Shown: one piece after another, positions 15,935 to 16,034 of the stretch
How positions within the stretch are numbered: position 1 is the first letter of the stretch
Layout: each line of letters starts with the position of its first letter
Origin: Tritrichomonas foetus
Lineage: Eukaryota > Parabasalia > Tritrichomonadida > Tritrichomonadidae
Reading direction: 5' to 3'
Length of the DNA stretch: 16,034 nucleotides
Assembly: GCA_001839685.1 (NCBI GenBank)
Contig: MLAK01001428.1
Coordinates: forward strand, 1 to 16,034
Translations under genes and position numbers: made by a program
Notes under the pieces: model-generated
The model's input: the letters and a program-made list of their open reading frames with translations, nothing else
The model's database searches: none
What the model was told of the DNA's origin: nothing

Positions 15935-16034
15935 CAAACTCTCAATTTTTCAATATAAGTAATCACTAAAATTCACCTTCTGTACGTTACAGATAGAAAT
16001 TAATTTTTACTTAAAAACCTAAATATCTTGTCAA

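Larger units (their letters stand above)
14729..16034. other. Gene-free 1.3-kb region at the window end
   Basis: This AT-rich stretch begins with the diflavin-reductase promoter and ends with a 77-bp tandem duplication. The open frames in it are short (about 60-105 codons), mostly lack a sensible ATG context and resemble no family. I saw no tRNA B-box or other RNA signature. An imperfect inverted repeat lies at 15615-15625/15705-15715. The next gene probably starts beyond 16034. Confidence 0.6.

Noticed and set aside
14729..16034. tRNA or other small RNA gene
   Set aside because: I scanned both strands by eye for GGTTCRA-type B-boxes and clover-leaf arms and saw none; a covariance-model search would settle it.

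Overview
The window looks like nuclear DNA of a trichomonad (parabasalid protist), most likely a Tritrichomonas-like species rather than Trichomonas vaginalis. The reasons are: compact AT-rich DNA; seven long open reading frames with no visible introns; both TAA and TGA used as stops (standard code); eukaryote-only proteins; TCA(C/T)(A/T)-type initiators a few to about 50 bases before most start codons; and TAAA polyadenylation-type signals that overlap or closely follow the stop codons. The genus is an inference from style, not from a database match.

Layout. 173-1600 (+) encodes an F-box/leucine-rich-repeat protein. 1763-3004 (+) encodes the TFIIH core subunit Ssl1/p44. 3296-6070 (-) encodes a 924-residue coiled-coil protein with a Trp-containing C-terminal module. 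It is divergent, across a 254-base shared promoter region, from 6325-10440 (+), a HEAT-repeat protein that I read as the proteasome adaptor Ecm29. 10867-11367 (+) encodes a four-EF-hand calcium-binding protein. A convergent 575-base gap follows, holding a 21-bp minisatellite of about 12 units. On the minus strand come two flavoproteins in head-to-tail order: a soluble diflavin (cytochrome P450 reductase-type) NADPH reductase at 13118-14728, then an NQO-type NAD(P)H quinone reductase at 11943-12701. The last 1.3 kb (14729-16034) has no convincing gene. It ends in a perfect two-copy 77-bp tandem duplication.

How the genes relate. Most are independent housekeeping genes: transcription/repair (Ssl1), ubiquitin-proteasome (F-box protein, Ecm29), calcium sensing, cytoskeleton-like coiled coil. 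The only plausible functional pair is the two neighbouring NAD(P)H-dependent flavin reductases. I found no defence system, transposon, CRISPR array, tRNA or rRNA. The points most worth a second look are the short Ecm29, the unusual FMN- and NADPH-loop residues of the diflavin reductase, the lineage-type C-terminal module of the coiled-coil protein, the codon-phased 21-bp array preceded by an ATG, and the exact 77-bp duplication in the gene-free end.
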